Shown here piece by piece: positions 44,708-55,318 of a DNA stretch of 64,000 nucleotides; position 1 is the first letter of the stretch; the number at the start of each line of letters is the position of its first letter. The translations under genes and the position numbers were made by a program. The stretch lies in NCBI GenBank assembly GCA_016191525.1, contig JACPOK010000026.1:1-64000 (forward strand), in the 5' to 3' direction. The notes below the pieces were generated by a model. That model did not search any database, was not told the DNA's origin, and saw only the letters and a list, made by a program, of their open reading frames with translations. Source of the DNA: Burkholderiales bacterium (GTDB lineage Bacteria; Pseudomonadota; Gammaproteobacteria; Burkholderiales; Burkholderiaceae_C).

Positions 44708-47085
44708 AAACCTCCTCGTTGTCTGATTCTTTGACTCCTGACACCCTGCAAAGGATGGACGCCTACTGGCGTGCAGCGAACTACCTGTCGGTCGGGCAGA
44801 TCTACCTCAGAGACAACCCTCTGCTAGAGCGCCCGCTCACGCTTGCAGACATCAAGCCGCGCCTGTTGGGCCATTGGGGCACGACGCCGGGTTTGAACCT
44901 TCTCTATGTTCACCTGAACCGGTTGATCAAGGAGAACGATCTGAACATGATTTACGTCATGGGCCCGGGCCACGGCGGGCCAGGTATCGTGGCGCACAGT
45001 TACCTGGAAGGGTCGTACACCGAACATTACCCGGCAATCGAACGCAACCGCAACGGACTGCAGCGGCTGTTTCGGCAGTTCTCGTGGCCGCAGGGAATTC
45101 CCAGCCACGTGTCGCCCGAAGTGCCGGGGTCGATCCACGAAGGCGGCGAACTGGGCTACTCGTTGGCACATGCCTATGGCGCTGCATTCGACAACCCTGA
45201 TCTCATCGTCGCCTGCGTCGTCGGTGATGGCGAGGCCGAGACCGGCGCGCTGGCGGCGAGCTGGCATTCCAATAAATTCCTGAATCCCGAGCGCGACGGT
45301 GCGGTGCTGCCGATCCTGCACCTCAATGGCTACAAGATCGCCAATCCGACAGTGCTCGCGCGCATCAGCCGGGAGGAACTGACCAATCTGATGCGCGGCT
45401 ACGGCCACGAGCCGCACTTCGTCGAAGGCGACGACCCGATGCTGGTGCACCAGATGCTGGCTGGTGCGCTGGATTCGGCACTGGCGCGAATACGCGAGTT
45501 TCAACAGCATGCGCGAGCGCTCACCCCCGGACAGCCGATGCCACGCCCTCGCTGGCCGATGATCGTCTTGCGCACGCCCAAAGGCTGGACCGGGCCCAGG
45601 CAAGTCGACGGCAAACGGGTTGAAGGAAGCTGGCGCTCTCACCAGGTCCCGATTTCTGAGTTCAAGACCGGCGGACATGTGCAGCAGCTCGAAAGCTGGC
45701 TCAAGAGTTACCGGCCGGAGGAACTGTTCGACAAGGACGGTCGGTTCCTTGAAGAGTTGGCGACGCTGGCGCCGACGGGCCAGAGCCGCATGGGCTGCAA
45801 TCCGCACGCCAACGGCGGCGCGTTGCTGAAGCCGCTGGACATGCCGTCCTTTCGCGACTATGCCGTTACGGTGGCCGAGCCAGGGTCAGTGGAAGCCGAG
45901 GCCACGCGCGTGCTTGGCGGGTTTCTGCGTGACGTGATGAGACTTAACCTGAAAGCTGCCAACTTCCGACTCTTCGGCCCAGACGAGACCGCGTCGAACC
46001 GGCTGGATGCGGTGTTCGAGGTGTCCGCTAAGGTGTGGCTGGACGGTGTGCAGGAGGAGCGTGACAACCACCTTAGCGCCGACGGCCGCGTGATGGAGGT
46101 ATTGAGCGAGCACCTGTGCGAGGGCTGGCTCGAGGGCTACTTGCTCACCGGGCGCCATGGCCTGTTCTCTTGCTACGAAGCTTTTATTCACATTGTCGAT
46201 TCGATGTTCAACCAGCATGCGAAGTGGCTGAAAGTGTGCAACCAGATTCCATGGCGCAAGCCGATCGCCTCGCTGAACTACCTGCTCACCTCGCATGTCT
46301 GGCGACAAGACCACAACGGCTTCTCGCACCAGGACCCCGGCTTCATCGACCACGTGGCCAGCAAGAAGGCCGATGTCGTGCGCATCTACCTGCCGCCGGA
46401 CGCGAACACGCTGCTGTCGGTGGCCGACCACTGCCTTCGCAGCCGCAACTATGTCAATCTGATCATCGCGGGCAAGCAGCCGGCGCCGCAGTGGCTGGAT
46501 ATGGACGCGGCCGTGCGTCACTGTGCGGCTGGCGCGGGCGTGTGGGACTGGGCCAGCAACGATGAGCAAGACCCCGAAGTCGTGATGGCCTGCGCAGGCG
46601 ACGTGCCGACGCTGGAGGCGCTGGCCGCCGTAACCCTGCTGCGCAGCTATGTGCCCGACATCCGTATCCGCTTCGTCAACGTCGTCGACCTGATGGCGTT
46701 GCAGCCGCCGTCAGAACATCCTCACGGCCTGGCCGACCACGAGTTCGATGCCCTGTTCACCAAAGATAAGCCGGTGATCTTCGCCTTCCACGGTTACCCG
46801 GCGATCATTCACAAGCTAACCTACCGCCGGCGCAACCACGACAACATTCATGTGCGCGGCTACAAAGAGGAGGGCACCACCACGACGCCGTTCGACATGG
46901 TGGTGCTGAACAACGTCGATCGCTTCCAATTGGCGCTGGACGCGATCCAGCGCATCCCCCGGCTGGCGAACCAGGTCGCGGCGGAAGTCACCCGTTACGA
47001 AACAACCATGCAACGTCACAAGCGCTACATCGCCGAACATGGCGACGACATGCCGGAGATACTGGGCTGGCGCTGGACATCATGA
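44704..47085 (+). CDS. xfp: Phosphoketolase (xylulose-5-P/fructose-6-P)
   Basis: A 793-residue TPP enzyme. N-terminal TPP/pyrimidine-binding region: [32 protein letters not shown]; it ends with a conserved C-terminal domain (GRYETT-like region). It cleaves xylulose-5-P or fructose-6-P with phosphate into acetyl phosphate plus glyceraldehyde-3-P or erythrose-4-P. The start ATG overlaps the cusA stop (ATGA), so it is translationally coupled to a copper pump. Acetate kinase follows by 10 bases and would use the acetyl phosphate. Confidence 0.92.
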   Translation: MKTSSLSDSLTPDTLQRMDAYWRAANYLSVGQIYLRDNPLLERPLTLADIKPRLLGHWGTTPGLNLLYVHLNRLIKENDLNMIYVMGPGHGGPGIVAHSYLEGSYTEHYPAIERNRNGLQRLFRQFSWPQGIPSHVSPEVPGSIHEGGELGYSLAHAYGAAFDNPDLIVACVVGDGEAETGALAASWHSNKFLNPERDGAVLPILHLNGYKIANPTVLARISREELTNLMRGYGHEPHFVEGDDPMLVHQMLAGALDSALARIREFQQHARALTPGQPMPRPRWPMIVLRTPKGWTGPRQVDGKRVEGSWRSHQVPISEFKTGGHVQQLESWLKSYRPEELFDKDGRFLEELATLAPTGQSRMGCNPHANGGALLKPLDMPSFRDYAVTVAEPGSVEAEATRVLGGFLRDVMRLNLKAANFRLFGPDETASNRLDAVFEVSAKVWLDGVQEERDNHLSADGRVMEVLSEHLCEGWLEGYLLTGRHGLFSCYEAFIHIVDSMFNQHAKWLKVCNQIPWRKPIASLNYLLTSHVWRQDHNGFSHQDPGFIDHVASKKADVVRIYLPPDANTLLSVADHCLRSRNYVNLIIAGKQPAPQWLDMDAAVRHCAAGAGVWDWASNDEQDPEVVMACAGDVPTLEALAAVTLLRSYVPDIRIRFVNVVDLMALQPPSEHPHGLADHEFDALFTKDKPVIFAFHGYPAIIHKLTYRRRNHDNIHVRGYKEEGTTTTPFDMVVLNNVDRFQLALDAIQRIPRLANQVAAEVTRYETTMQRHKRYIAEHGDDMPEILGWRWTS

Positions 47086-47095
47086 AGGTCCGTGC

Positions 47096-48187
47096 ATGCG
47101 CCCGCTGAACGTCCTCGCGCTGAACAGCGGCTCGTCGTCGCTCAAATTCGGCATGTACCGTGTCGATTTGAGCGGAGCCGAAAAGTTGCTCGGTGAGAGC
47201 ATCGCCCTGGCGGAGCATCCGGACGCGATGGCCCAGATCGCCGGCGTTCTCGCAGCGTCCGGGCTGCCGCCACCAGACGCTATCGGACACCGCATCGTGC
47301 ATGGAGGTCCTGTGCTGCGGCAGCATTGCCGCATCGACGATGCAGTACTGCGCCAGCTGCAAGCCGCAGTCGCTTTCGCGCCGCTGCACGCACCCGCGGC
47401 GCTGGCGCTCATCCGCTTCGCACAGGCGCAGTTTCCCGGCATTCCTCAGGCCGCGTGCTTCGACACCACCTTTCATGCCGAATTGCCAGAGGTTGCCCGC
47501 GTGCTGCCGATTGCCAAGGGACTGCAAGCGGAAGGCATCCGGCGCTACGGCTTTCACGGGCTGTCGCTCGAATCGATCGTGCAGCAATTGGGCAACGGCC
47601 TGCCGGTGCGGCTGGTCATTGCCCATCTCGGCAACGGTGCAAGCATCACCGCTGTCAAAGGCGGTAAGTCAATCGACACCAGCATGGGCTTGACGCCCAC
47701 CGGCGGCGTGATCATGGGCACGCGCAGCGGGGACCTGGACCCCGGTTTGCTGGTGTACCTGATGCGCGAGAAGCGGTTTGACGCTGCCCGGATCGAAGCC
47801 CTGGTCGATCACGAATCCGGCCTCAGGGGGATTTCGGGGCTGGATAGCGACATGCGGGAGCTGCACAAGGCGGCACCGTCCGACCCTGACGCGCGACTGG
47901 CCATCGAGATGTTCTGTCAATCCGTGCGCAAGCAGATCGCCGCGATGATCGCCGTACTCGACGGGCTTGACCTGCTTGTCTTCACTGGCGGAATCGGAGA
48001 GAACGATGCGGTGGTGCGTGCGTCCATCTGCGCCGGTTTGTCTTGGATCGGTGTAAATCTGGACGATTCCCGCAACTGGTTGGCAAGCAATCCGATCAAC
48101 AACGCCACATCGCGATGCTCGGTACAGGTTCTTATCTCCAAGGAAGACGAACAGATTGCCCGCCACGCGTGGACCTTGGTCGCATGA
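47096..48187 (+). CDS. ackA: Acetate kinase
   Basis: A 363-residue member of the acetokinase family, a little shorter than the usual ~400. Motifs: LALNSGSSSLKFG (N-terminal phosphate loop), GHRIVHGG, RYGFHGLSLESI, HLGNGASI, GGVIMGTRSGDLDPG and FTGGIGEND. It converts acetyl phosphate and ADP to acetate and ATP. With phosphoketolase it makes ATP directly from pentose phosphate. Confidence 0.92.
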   Translation: MRPLNVLALNSGSSSLKFGMYRVDLSGAEKLLGESIALAEHPDAMAQIAGVLAASGLPPPDAIGHRIVHGGPVLRQHCRIDDAVLRQLQAAVAFAPLHAPAALALIRFAQAQFPGIPQAACFDTTFHAELPEVARVLPIAKGLQAEGIRRYGFHGLSLESIVQQLGNGLPVRLVIAHLGNGASITAVKGGKSIDTSMGLTPTGGVIMGTRSGDLDPGLLVYLMREKRFDAARIEALVDHESGLRGISGLDSDMRELHKAAPSDPDARLAIEMFCQSVRKQIAAMIAVLDGLDLLVFTGGIGENDAVVRASICAGLSWIGVNLDDSRNWLASNPINNATSRCSVQVLISKEDEQIARHAWTLVA

Positions 48188-48199
48188 ACTCGCAACCCG

Positions 48200-48649
48200 T
48201 CAAGCTGCCGGCGGATCTTGTGGGACTTCCAACGCATCGGCCAAACTTAGCGCAGTGGCCGAAGGTTGTCTGCCCCGGAATCGGTCGGCCCGATCGACAA
48301 GACTGATCATCTCGGCGGCCGCATGAATAGTCAGGCGATGTGGCGTGAACCCCCGTCTCGGCAAGATGTAGGCTGCCATCTCGCGAATCGCTCCATGCTG
48401 TTGTTCACCGGTTTGTGCCAACAAAGCGATGACCAGGTTTTCGAGCGCGATGACGCGCACTTGAAGCTGCACCAGCTCGGCGTTGCTCAACGGTGGCGAA
48501 CCGGCCCTGGACTCGCGAAGGCCGAAGCCAGAGTCCGGGTCGGCGGGCCCTGCGCCGCCCTCGTTCTCCCAACCTGCGAGTGCGCGAGCGCGCAAGCGCT
48601 GCGCAGAGTCGGCGCGGCGATCAGGTGCGTGGGTCGAGTCGAGGGTCAT
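48200..48649 (-). CDS. Hypothetical protein at the end of the leftward operon
   Basis: A 149-residue protein. An Arg-rich N-terminus and a hydrophobic Leu/Val stretch (ELVQLQVRVIALENLVIALL) suggest a helical or coiled-coil region. The start overlaps the AsnO-type gene (ATGA). It ends 12 bases from the convergent ackA gene. No family recognised. Confidence 0.5.
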   Translation of the reverse strand: MTLDSTHAPDRRADSAQRLRARALAGWENEGGAGPADPDSGFGLRESRAGSPPLSNAELVQLQVRVIALENLVIALLAQTGEQQHGAIREMAAYILPRRGFTPHRLTIHAAAEMISLVDRADRFRGRQPSATALSLADALEVPQDPPAA

Positions 48650-50493
48650 GCCCGCGACGTGCTGGAAAGCTCTTCAGAGCCGGGTTGCGTGATGGTGGCA
48701 TCAGGGACGCCATCCACGTGCACCTGAAGCCACCATTCCAGCAGCGCTAGGTGCCACAGCTTGCTGCCTTGGATGCGCGTGAAGTGCGCCTCCGGATTGG
48801 CCAGCAGCTTGTCGACGTAGGGGCGCTGGTAGAGCCCGCGCCCGACGCAGGCTTCTGACTGCAGGATGCCCCGCATCAACTCCAAGAACGGGCCGCGCAC
48901 GTGCTTCAAGGCGGGTACCGGGAAGTAGCCCTTCGGACGGTCGATCACCGCATCCGGGATCACGCCGCGGGAGATCGCCTTCAGGGGAAATTTACCCCCT
49001 TCCTTGAGCTTCAATTCGGGCGGCATCCTGGCTGCAAGTTCGACCAGCTCGTGGTCAAGGAAGGGCACCCGCACCTCCAGGCCCCAAGCCATCGGCATGT
49101 TGTCCACGCGCTTGACCGGATCATCGACGATCAAGGTCGTCGCATCAAAGCGCCAAACCTCGTCGAGAAAGGTGTCGGCCTTCGGCGCGGCGAGTTCGCG
49201 CGCGACCAGCTCCGTTGTCACGTCTTCCACATGCCATGCCGGCGCGATCATCTCCAGATACTCGGCATGGTCACGGTCGAAGTAGTGTCGGCCGAAGCGC
49301 TCGACCGGAGGGCCGGTTTCAGCGTCCATCAACGGGTACCAGAAGTAGCCGCCAAACACCTCGTCGGCGCCTTGACCGGCCAGCACCACCTTCACTTCCT
49401 TCGATACCCGTTCGCTCAGCAGGTAGAACGCAATCACATCGTGGCTCATCATCGGCTCTGTCATGGCCGCTACGGCTTCAGGCAAGCGTGCAAGCACCTC
49501 GCTGTTGGGGATCAAGTGCTGTTGGTGGCGGGTCTTGAACTTCGTGGCGATCAAGTCCGAGAACTCGAACTCGTCCGCCTTTTCCGCGCCCACACTGACG
49601 CCCTCGATGCCCTCGAAGCCGATCGAGAACGTCAGCAGGTCGTCCACATGATCGGCCAGCAAGCCAACGAGCAGGCTCGAATCCAGTCCGCCCGACAACA
49701 ACACACCTACTGGCACGTCGGCGGCGAGGCGATGGCGTTCGAGCGCGCGCACCAGGACCTCGCGCGTCTCTGCAAGCCATTGCGCCTCTGAAAGCGGCAC
49801 TGTCGGGCGTGTCGCGTTCAGCGTCCAGTAAACCTTCTGCGTGACGGCCCCGTCCATGCTGACAGTCATCGTGCTGGCGGGCAGTAGCTTGCGAACGCCA
49901 GTCAGTATCGTGCGCGGTGCCGGCACCACGGTGTGCAGCATGAAGTGGTGGTGCAATGCGACAGGATCGAGGCGTGTATCGACGCCGCCACCGGCAAGCA
50001 GCGCGGGCAAAGTCGACGCAAACCGCAGTCGGTTGCCATCCTGGGTCACGTACAGCGGCTTGATGCCGAAGCGGTCCCGCGCCAAAAACAGATTGGCGCG
50101 ACGCATGTCCCAGATAGCAAAGGCGAACATGCCATAAAGGCGCTGTACGCAATCTTCGCCCCATGCGGCGTAAGCCTTGAGAATGACCTCGCTGTCGCCT
50201 TCGGAGACGAAGGCATAACCCATCGAAATCAGTTCAGCACGCAGCTCCCGGTAGTTGTAGATCGTGCCGTTGAACACGAGAACCAGGCCAAGGGCGACGT
50301 CCACCATCGGCTGATCGGCGCTTGCAGACAAGTCGATGATCGCGAGCCGCCGATGCCCGAAGGCGACCGGTCCGCCCGCATAGGTTCCCACGTGGTCCGG
50401 CCCACGTCGCGCCAGTGTCTCGGACATGCGCTCAATCACCGTCAAGTCCGGTGATGTGGTGTCGAATCTCAGTTCACCGCAGATGCCGCACAT
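48646..50493 (-). CDS. asnO: AsnB-type glutamine amidotransferase, NAGGN-synthesis (AsnO) type
   Basis: A 615-residue enzyme. Class-II glutaminase with Cys2 as nucleophile (MCGICGELRF), then an asparagine-synthase ATP-pyrophosphatase domain (LLSGGLDSSLLVGL). Sequence blocks such as MFAFAIWDMRRANLFLARD and VPAPRTILTGVRKLLPA resemble the amidotransferase of N-acetylglutaminylglutamine amide synthesis, an osmoprotectant. The companion synthetase and peptidase genes are not in this window. It overlaps the small hypothetical gene. Confidence 0.75.
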   Translation of the reverse strand: MCGICGELRFDTTSPDLTVIERMSETLARRGPDHVGTYAGGPVAFGHRRLAIIDLSASADQPMVDVALGLVLVFNGTIYNYRELRAELISMGYAFVSEGDSEVILKAYAAWGEDCVQRLYGMFAFAIWDMRRANLFLARDRFGIKPLYVTQDGNRLRFASTLPALLAGGGVDTRLDPVALHHHFMLHTVVPAPRTILTGVRKLLPASTMTVSMDGAVTQKVYWTLNATRPTVPLSEAQWLAETREVLVRALERHRLAADVPVGVLLSGGLDSSLLVGLLADHVDDLLTFSIGFEGIEGVSVGAEKADEFEFSDLIATKFKTRHQQHLIPNSEVLARLPEAVAAMTEPMMSHDVIAFYLLSERVSKEVKVVLAGQGADEVFGGYFWYPLMDAETGPPVERFGRHYFDRDHAEYLEMIAPAWHVEDVTTELVARELAAPKADTFLDEVWRFDATTLIVDDPVKRVDNMPMAWGLEVRVPFLDHELVELAARMPPELKLKEGGKFPLKAISRGVIPDAVIDRPKGYFPVPALKHVRGPFLELMRGILQSEACVGRGLYQRPYVDKLLANPEAHFTRIQGSKLWHLALLEWWLQVHVDGVPDATITQPGSEELSSTSRA

Positions 50494-50646
50494 GGAAGTC
50501 CTGGAGGAAAAGTGCGACGAACGTCAGCACGGCTAGGCTCAACTGGCTGACAACCTGCTTGAGCGAACGAGATCCGGCGATGCCCGTGATATTGGCTTGA
50601 CATTTGTGTCCGCGTCGAATTGAAGTGCGGGAGACCCGATGCGCAA

Positions 50647-51486
50647 TCAGTGCGCCATGAGCACTGGCACCGTCATGGAAGCGAGGATGGTGCGGCTGGC
50701 ACCGCCCAGCATCCATTCCCGCGCCCGGCTGTGCCCGTAGCAACCCATCACCAGAAGGTCTACGTCCAGGTCGGAGATGCGGGACAGGAGTATTTCGCCC
50801 AGCGCCTCGGGCTCGCTTGCATCGCGGTGCCAGGTCGAGTGAACGCCGTGCAACTCGAGATAGCGGCCGAGCTCCAGCTGCTCGCCGGTCACCATAGCCT
50901 CCTCTGCAGCGCCCCAGCATAGAACATGCACCTGGCTGGCACGCTGCAGCAGGGGCAGTGCCGCAGCGACGGCTCTGGCCGCTTCTCGCGTGGGCTTCCA
51001 TGCAATGGCAGCGATGGTCCCAGGCGATTCTGGGCAGCCGATGTGCGGAAGGACCAAGGCCGGTCGGCCGCTGGCCAGCAGCACGTACTCGGGGAAATCG
51101 GCAGGCACTGACGCGGCCAGATCATGACCCGCGCTGGGCTGCCCCAGAACAAGCAGGTCGGCATACAGCGCCTGATGCACGAAGTTGCGGAACATGGAGA
51201 GATCCAGAGTGTCGCTCCAGGTCGCCGCCATTCCGCAGGTGCGCACGACCTCGTCGAACATGTTGCGGGTCGCCGCACGCTGCTCCTGGTCGACCTCCTG
51301 CAACATCGCCATCGCGGCCGCTGCGTCGGGTGGCGCGGACGCTGCCAGGAACAGCGGCATGGTCGCGTAAAGGGCGGACAGTCGCGCGCCTTGCTGTTGC
51401 GCCAGCCGAAGGGCGACTTGCAGGCGCTGCCGCGCAGCCGGAGTGGGGTCCAGGTGCACGAGTACCTGCTTGATGAATGAAGTCAT
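50647..51486 (-). CDS. Universal stress protein (two UspA domains)
   Basis: A 279-residue cytosolic protein built of two UspA folds. The second has the ATP-binding signature GCYGHSRAREWMLGGASRTIL. Usp proteins respond to starvation, redox and metal stress. Its ATG at 51486 overlaps the PRPP synthetase stop (ATGA). The 153 bases between it and the AsnO-type gene hold no clear gene and may carry an internal promoter. Confidence 0.88.
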   Translation of the reverse strand: MTSFIKQVLVHLDPTPAARQRLQVALRLAQQQGARLSALYATMPLFLAASAPPDAAAAMAMLQEVDQEQRAATRNMFDEVVRTCGMAATWSDTLDLSMFRNFVHQALYADLLVLGQPSAGHDLAASVPADFPEYVLLASGRPALVLPHIGCPESPGTIAAIAWKPTREAARAVAAALPLLQRASQVHVLCWGAAEEAMVTGEQLELGRYLELHGVHSTWHRDASEPEALGEILLSRISDLDVDLLVMGCYGHSRAREWMLGGASRTILASMTVPVLMAH

Positions 51487-52412
51487 AGGGTCTCCTGTCG
51501 GATAGTTTTGGGCAGGCTTCGCGCGCCGGCCAGCATCTCGCGCACGCCGGCGCCGATGCTTGTTGCCAGCGCGATGCGGTTGGAGGGGTGCGCGATGGTG
51601 TCGCAGCTGACGATGTCGGCGGCACCGGCAGCATGAAGATCTTCGAAGGCCGACCCGGCGAAGATCGCGTGAACCCCAACGCAGGCCGGCGCGGGCAGAC
51701 TGGCCCGGCGCAGGTGGCCGACGGTTTCGATCATGGTTCTTGCTGTGGAGACGATGTCGTCGACCAGTACTGGCGTGTGCGAAAGCCAGCGCTCGACTTC
51801 CGGCACCGAGACCACAACGTCGCGGTCTCCGCGTCGTTCCTTGGTCAGGACCACGAAGGGTGCGTCGGCGCCGCGTGCCACTTCGCGGACCCATTGCAGG
51901 CTCTCCTCGTCAGGCCCAACCAGCAGCGGCTGCCTCACATTGGCCCGGACCCAGGCGGCGACATCAGGGGCTGCGTGAACCACCCGGGTCGGGATCGAGT
52001 AGACCTGCGCCAGGTCAGTAATGCGGTGCAAGTGCGGATCCACCGTCGCCAGCCAGTCGAAGTGGCGAGCGATCAACCCACTCACATGGACGGCGCTGAC
52101 AGTCTCGCCGGGGTGAAACTGGCGGTCCTGACGCATGTAGGGCAGGTAAGGCGCGACCAAGCCGACCGAGACGGCGCCGCTCTCGCGCAGCGCGTGCGCC
52201 AGCAGGAACAGTGGCAACAGCTTGGCATCGGGCCGGTCGAGCGTGCACACGATCAATGCGTGCCGGCCTTGAACCGCGCTCTCGACCCGAACATGCGATT
52301 CGCCATCGGGAAAGTGGCGCACCGTCGCCGCAACCCGATCCAGCTTCAGCGCTACCGCCAGCTGGTCGGCCAGGACTTCGTTGCCAGGCATCGAAATCAC
52401 GACTGCGGTCAT
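51483..52412 (-). CDS. prs: Ribose-phosphate pyrophosphokinase (PRPP synthetase)
   Basis: A 309-residue protein of the phosphoribosyltransferase fold. Family motifs are [23 protein letters not shown] and a PRPP loop [17 protein letters not shown]. It exchanges ribose-5-P and ATP with PRPP and AMP. It is adjacent to and overlaps the thymidine/AMP-phosphorylase-like gene (ATGA). This divergent Prs may serve nucleotide salvage rather than de novo synthesis. Confidence 0.88.
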   Translation of the reverse strand: MTAVVISMPGNEVLADQLAVALKLDRVAATVRHFPDGESHVRVESAVQGRHALIVCTLDRPDAKLLPLFLLAHALRESGAVSVGLVAPYLPYMRQDRQFHPGETVSAVHVSGLIARHFDWLATVDPHLHRITDLAQVYSIPTRVVHAAPDVAAWVRANVRQPLLVGPDEESLQWVREVARGADAPFVVLTKERRGDRDVVVSVPEVERWLSHTPVLVDDIVSTARTMIETVGHLRRASLPAPACVGVHAIFAGSAFEDLHAAGAADIVSCDTIAHPSNRIALATSIGAGVREMLAGARSLPKTIRQETL

Positions 52413-53917
52413 CGCGCCACCTCGTCGCCGAGCGTGATGACGGGATGTGTGCCGAGGTATTCCTTCGCATAGGTGAGTTCGCCGGGGGCCTGGGCGTGGA
52501 GCGTGAACAACGGCTGTCCACGCTCCACACGGTCACCCAGGCCGACGTGCAGTTCGAGTCCCGCCGTCGCGGCGTCGGGCGCACCGGCCAGCTTCGCGAC
52601 ACGCGCCAGCCGGCGGCTGTCGATCCCCGCGACGTAGCCGCTGCGCTCGGCCATGATCGGGCTGCGTAGCGCCGCGACGCCGGGCGTCCGCAGGCCGCCT
52701 TGGGCTTCACAGATCGCCTGGAACTTGTCCCAGGCGGCGCCGCTGTCAAGCAGTCGCCAGGCCTCGGAATGGCCCGTGCCGGGCAGACTGTGGCCACAGA
52801 ACTCCAGCAGTTCGCCCGCCAGGGCCAGGGACCGCATGCGCAGATCGACGGGCGCCGAGACAGCGCCGCGCAGCACCGCCAGCACGTCATGGGCTTCGAG
52901 GGCCGGACCGATGCCGCGGCCGACTGGCTGGGTGCCGTGGGTACGCACCACCCGCAGCTGGATGCCGAGGGCAGCGGCGACCTGTTCCAGCAGGGTTTGC
53001 AGCCGGCCGGCATCCTCGTCGCTGCGTACCTTGGCAGTCGGGCCTACGGGGACGTCGATCAGCGCGTGCGTCGCCCCCGCTGCAATCTTCTTGGACAAAA
53101 CAGACGCCACGAGTTGCGCGTCGCTGTCGATGTCGAGCGGCCGCTCGACCCGAATCAGGATGTCGTCGGCGGGGCTCAGGCTCAGCGACCCGCCCCAGAC
53201 GAAGCAGCCGCCTTCGCGTTCGACCACCTTGCGCATTTGTGGGAGGTCCAGGTCGACTCGGGTCAGCGTCTCCATCACGTCGGCCGTTCCAGCCGGCGAA
53301 GTGATCGCGCGGGACGAGGTCTTGGGCATGGTCAATCCGGCTGCCACGGCGATCGCCACCACGATCGGCGTGGTGCGGTTGCCCGGCAGCCCGCCGACAC
53401 AGTGCTTGTCCGCGATCGGCGAGCGGCCCCAGTCGATTCGGTCGCCGACATCGACCATCGCCCGGGTCAGGTCGATGGTTTCCTGCAGGTCCATGCGGCC
53501 GCCGGCGCAGGCGCTCAGGAACGCCGCTATGTGGATGTCGGAGTAGCGGCCGGCCGCCACGTCTCCGATGATCGCTTTCAATGCCGGCGCGTCCAGCCGG
53601 TGACCGTAGACCTTGGCGCGCATCGCGCTCAGCGAGTCCAGGGTCGGCGCGTGCGAGACTTCGACTGCATCATCCGGTCCCGCGCTGAGGGCCGGCCAGC
53701 CGCTGGCCGACAGGCTGGCTTCACCCGGCGCCAGCAGGTCGGAGTCGATCACATTGACCGTCGCAATGATCCGCCGTTCGCCAAGCGCGACCTGAACACG
53801 GGTCTGGGCCTGAAATCCTTCGGCGCGGCAGACATGGCAGTCGCGCCGCATGTAGATCACGAATTCCCGGTGGGTGTCGATCCCGAGCGGCCGCAGTCGC
53901 AGTACCGCGGAATTCAT
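52409..53917 (-). CDS. Thymidine/AMP-phosphorylase-family protein (archaeal DeoA-like)
   Basis: About 502 residues, matching the long (~500 aa) archaeal/proteobacterial class of nucleoside phosphorylases rather than the ~440 aa DeoA. Blocks: [57 protein letters not shown]. Members include AMP phosphorylases that release ribose-1,5-bisphosphate. It sits between prs and a RNase-like MBL gene, both overlapping, which supports a role in breaking down RNA-derived nucleotides. Start at 53917 by ATGA overlap. Confidence 0.8.
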   Translation of the reverse strand: MNSAVLRLRPLGIDTHREFVIYMRRDCHVCRAEGFQAQTRVQVALGERRIIATVNVIDSDLLAPGEASLSASGWPALSAGPDDAVEVSHAPTLDSLSAMRAKVYGHRLDAPALKAIIGDVAAGRYSDIHIAAFLSACAGGRMDLQETIDLTRAMVDVGDRIDWGRSPIADKHCVGGLPGNRTTPIVVAIAVAAGLTMPKTSSRAITSPAGTADVMETLTRVDLDLPQMRKVVEREGGCFVWGGSLSLSPADDILIRVERPLDIDSDAQLVASVLSKKIAAGATHALIDVPVGPTAKVRSDEDAGRLQTLLEQVAAALGIQLRVVRTHGTQPVGRGIGPALEAHDVLAVLRGAVSAPVDLRMRSLALAGELLEFCGHSLPGTGHSEAWRLLDSGAAWDKFQAICEAQGGLRTPGVAALRSPIMAERSGYVAGIDSRRLARVAKLAGAPDAATAGLELHVGLGDRVERGQPLFTLHAQAPGELTYAKEYLGTHPVITLGDEVAR

Positions 53918-55275
53918 TGGCCGATCTCCACCGTCTGGCCCAGCTGAGGCACTGTCGCCGGCCAACCCAACTCTCGCTCGATCCGCTCACGCAGTGCATC
54001 GGCGGCCGCGGGCTCGCCGTGATTGAGATAGACGGCCTTAGGCGGCTTTGGTGCAGTCCTGAGCCAAGCCGTGATCTGCTGCGCATCCGCGTGTGCCGAC
54101 ATCCCCGGCAGAGAAACGATTTCGGCGTTGACCGGGATGTCCTCGCCATGGATGCGGATGCTGCTCTCGCCGGCCACCATGCGGCCGCCGCGAGTGCCGC
54201 CGGCCTGGTAGCCTGCGAACACGACGCTGTTGCGCGGGTCCGGTGCCAGCGCCTTCAGGTGATGCAGAACCCGTCCACCGGTGGCCATGCCGCTGGCCGA
54301 TACGATGACCGCAGGGCGGTGCTGCGCTACCAATGCCTTCGACTCCTCCACGCTGCGGACCATGGTTGCCACCTGGCACATGCCAATGCACTCTTCCTGC
54401 GACAGGCGATGCTCCGCCCGATGCCGGTGGTAGATGTCGGTCATGTCGATGGCCATCGGACTGTTCAGGTAGATCGGCAGGTCCGGGATCTCGCGCCGCT
54501 GCTTCAGGCGGTAGATGGCATACAGCAGCGACTGGGCCCGTCCGACAGCGAAGGCCGGAATCACCACGATGCCGCCGCGTGCTGCCGTGCGGGTGATGAC
54601 CTGGCCGAGAAGCTGTTCGGCATCGGTCGCGTCGTGCAGGCGATTGCCGTAGGTTGATTCGGCCACGATGTAGTCTGCCCGTTCGATCGGCTCCGGCTCC
54701 CGCATGATGAGGTCGTCGGGCCGGCCAAGGTCACCAGAGAACAGCACCGTGGTATTGGCTGCGGTCAGCTCGATGGAACTGGCACCCAGGATGTGACCGG
54801 CGCGCCGGAAACGCAGGTGCATGCCATCAGCCAGCGCGCCGATCTGGCCTGAAGGCAGGGGCTCGAGCCGGCGCAGGGCGCGGTCGGCGTCGGCTTCGGT
54901 GTACAGGGGCAGGGCCGGCTTGTGCTTCGAGAACTTGCGCCGGTTGGCGTAGTCGGCGTCTTCCTCCTGGATGCGCCCGCTATCCGGCAGCAGCACGCCG
55001 CAGACGTCGATGGTGGACGGCGTCGCAAAGACCGGCCCTCGATAGCCGCGCTTGACCAGCAACGGAAGAGCCCCGGCGTGATCCAGGTGGGCATGGGTCA
55101 GCACCACCGCATCGAGCTGCTTCGGATCGAAGGGGAATTCATCCCAGTTCATCAGTCGCAGGTTCTTGTAGCCCTGGAACAGACCGCAATCGATGAGCAC
55201 CTGTTTGCCCTCGTTCGAAACCAATGTCTTGGAGCCGGTGACGGTGCCGGCGGCGCCGATGAATGCGAGTTTCAT
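53914..55275 (-). CDS. MBL-fold beta-CASP/RMMBL RNase-like protein
   Basis: A 453-residue metallo-beta-lactamase-fold hydrolase. The metal site HAHLDHAG near residue 58 and further His/Asp motifs are followed by beta-CASP and C-terminal RMMBL blocks ([38 protein letters not shown]), typical of RNA-processing nucleases related to CPSF-73. It probably cleaves RNA. Start at 55275, with AGGAG at normal spacing. Overlaps the phosphorylase gene (ATGA). Confidence 0.88.
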   Translation of the reverse strand: MKLAFIGAAGTVTGSKTLVSNEGKQVLIDCGLFQGYKNLRLMNWDEFPFDPKQLDAVVLTHAHLDHAGALPLLVKRGYRGPVFATPSTIDVCGVLLPDSGRIQEEDADYANRRKFSKHKPALPLYTEADADRALRRLEPLPSGQIGALADGMHLRFRRAGHILGASSIELTAANTTVLFSGDLGRPDDLIMREPEPIERADYIVAESTYGNRLHDATDAEQLLGQVITRTAARGGIVVIPAFAVGRAQSLLYAIYRLKQRREIPDLPIYLNSPMAIDMTDIYHRHRAEHRLSQEECIGMCQVATMVRSVEESKALVAQHRPAVIVSASGMATGGRVLHHLKALAPDPRNSVVFAGYQAGGTRGGRMVAGESSIRIHGEDIPVNAEIVSLPGMSAHADAQQITAWLRTAPKPPKAVYLNHGEPAAADALRERIERELGWPATVPQLGQTVEIGQ

Positions 55276-55318
55276 CAATGATCTCCTGGTGAATGGTGAC
55301 GGGGGGCGGGAGCAGTGG

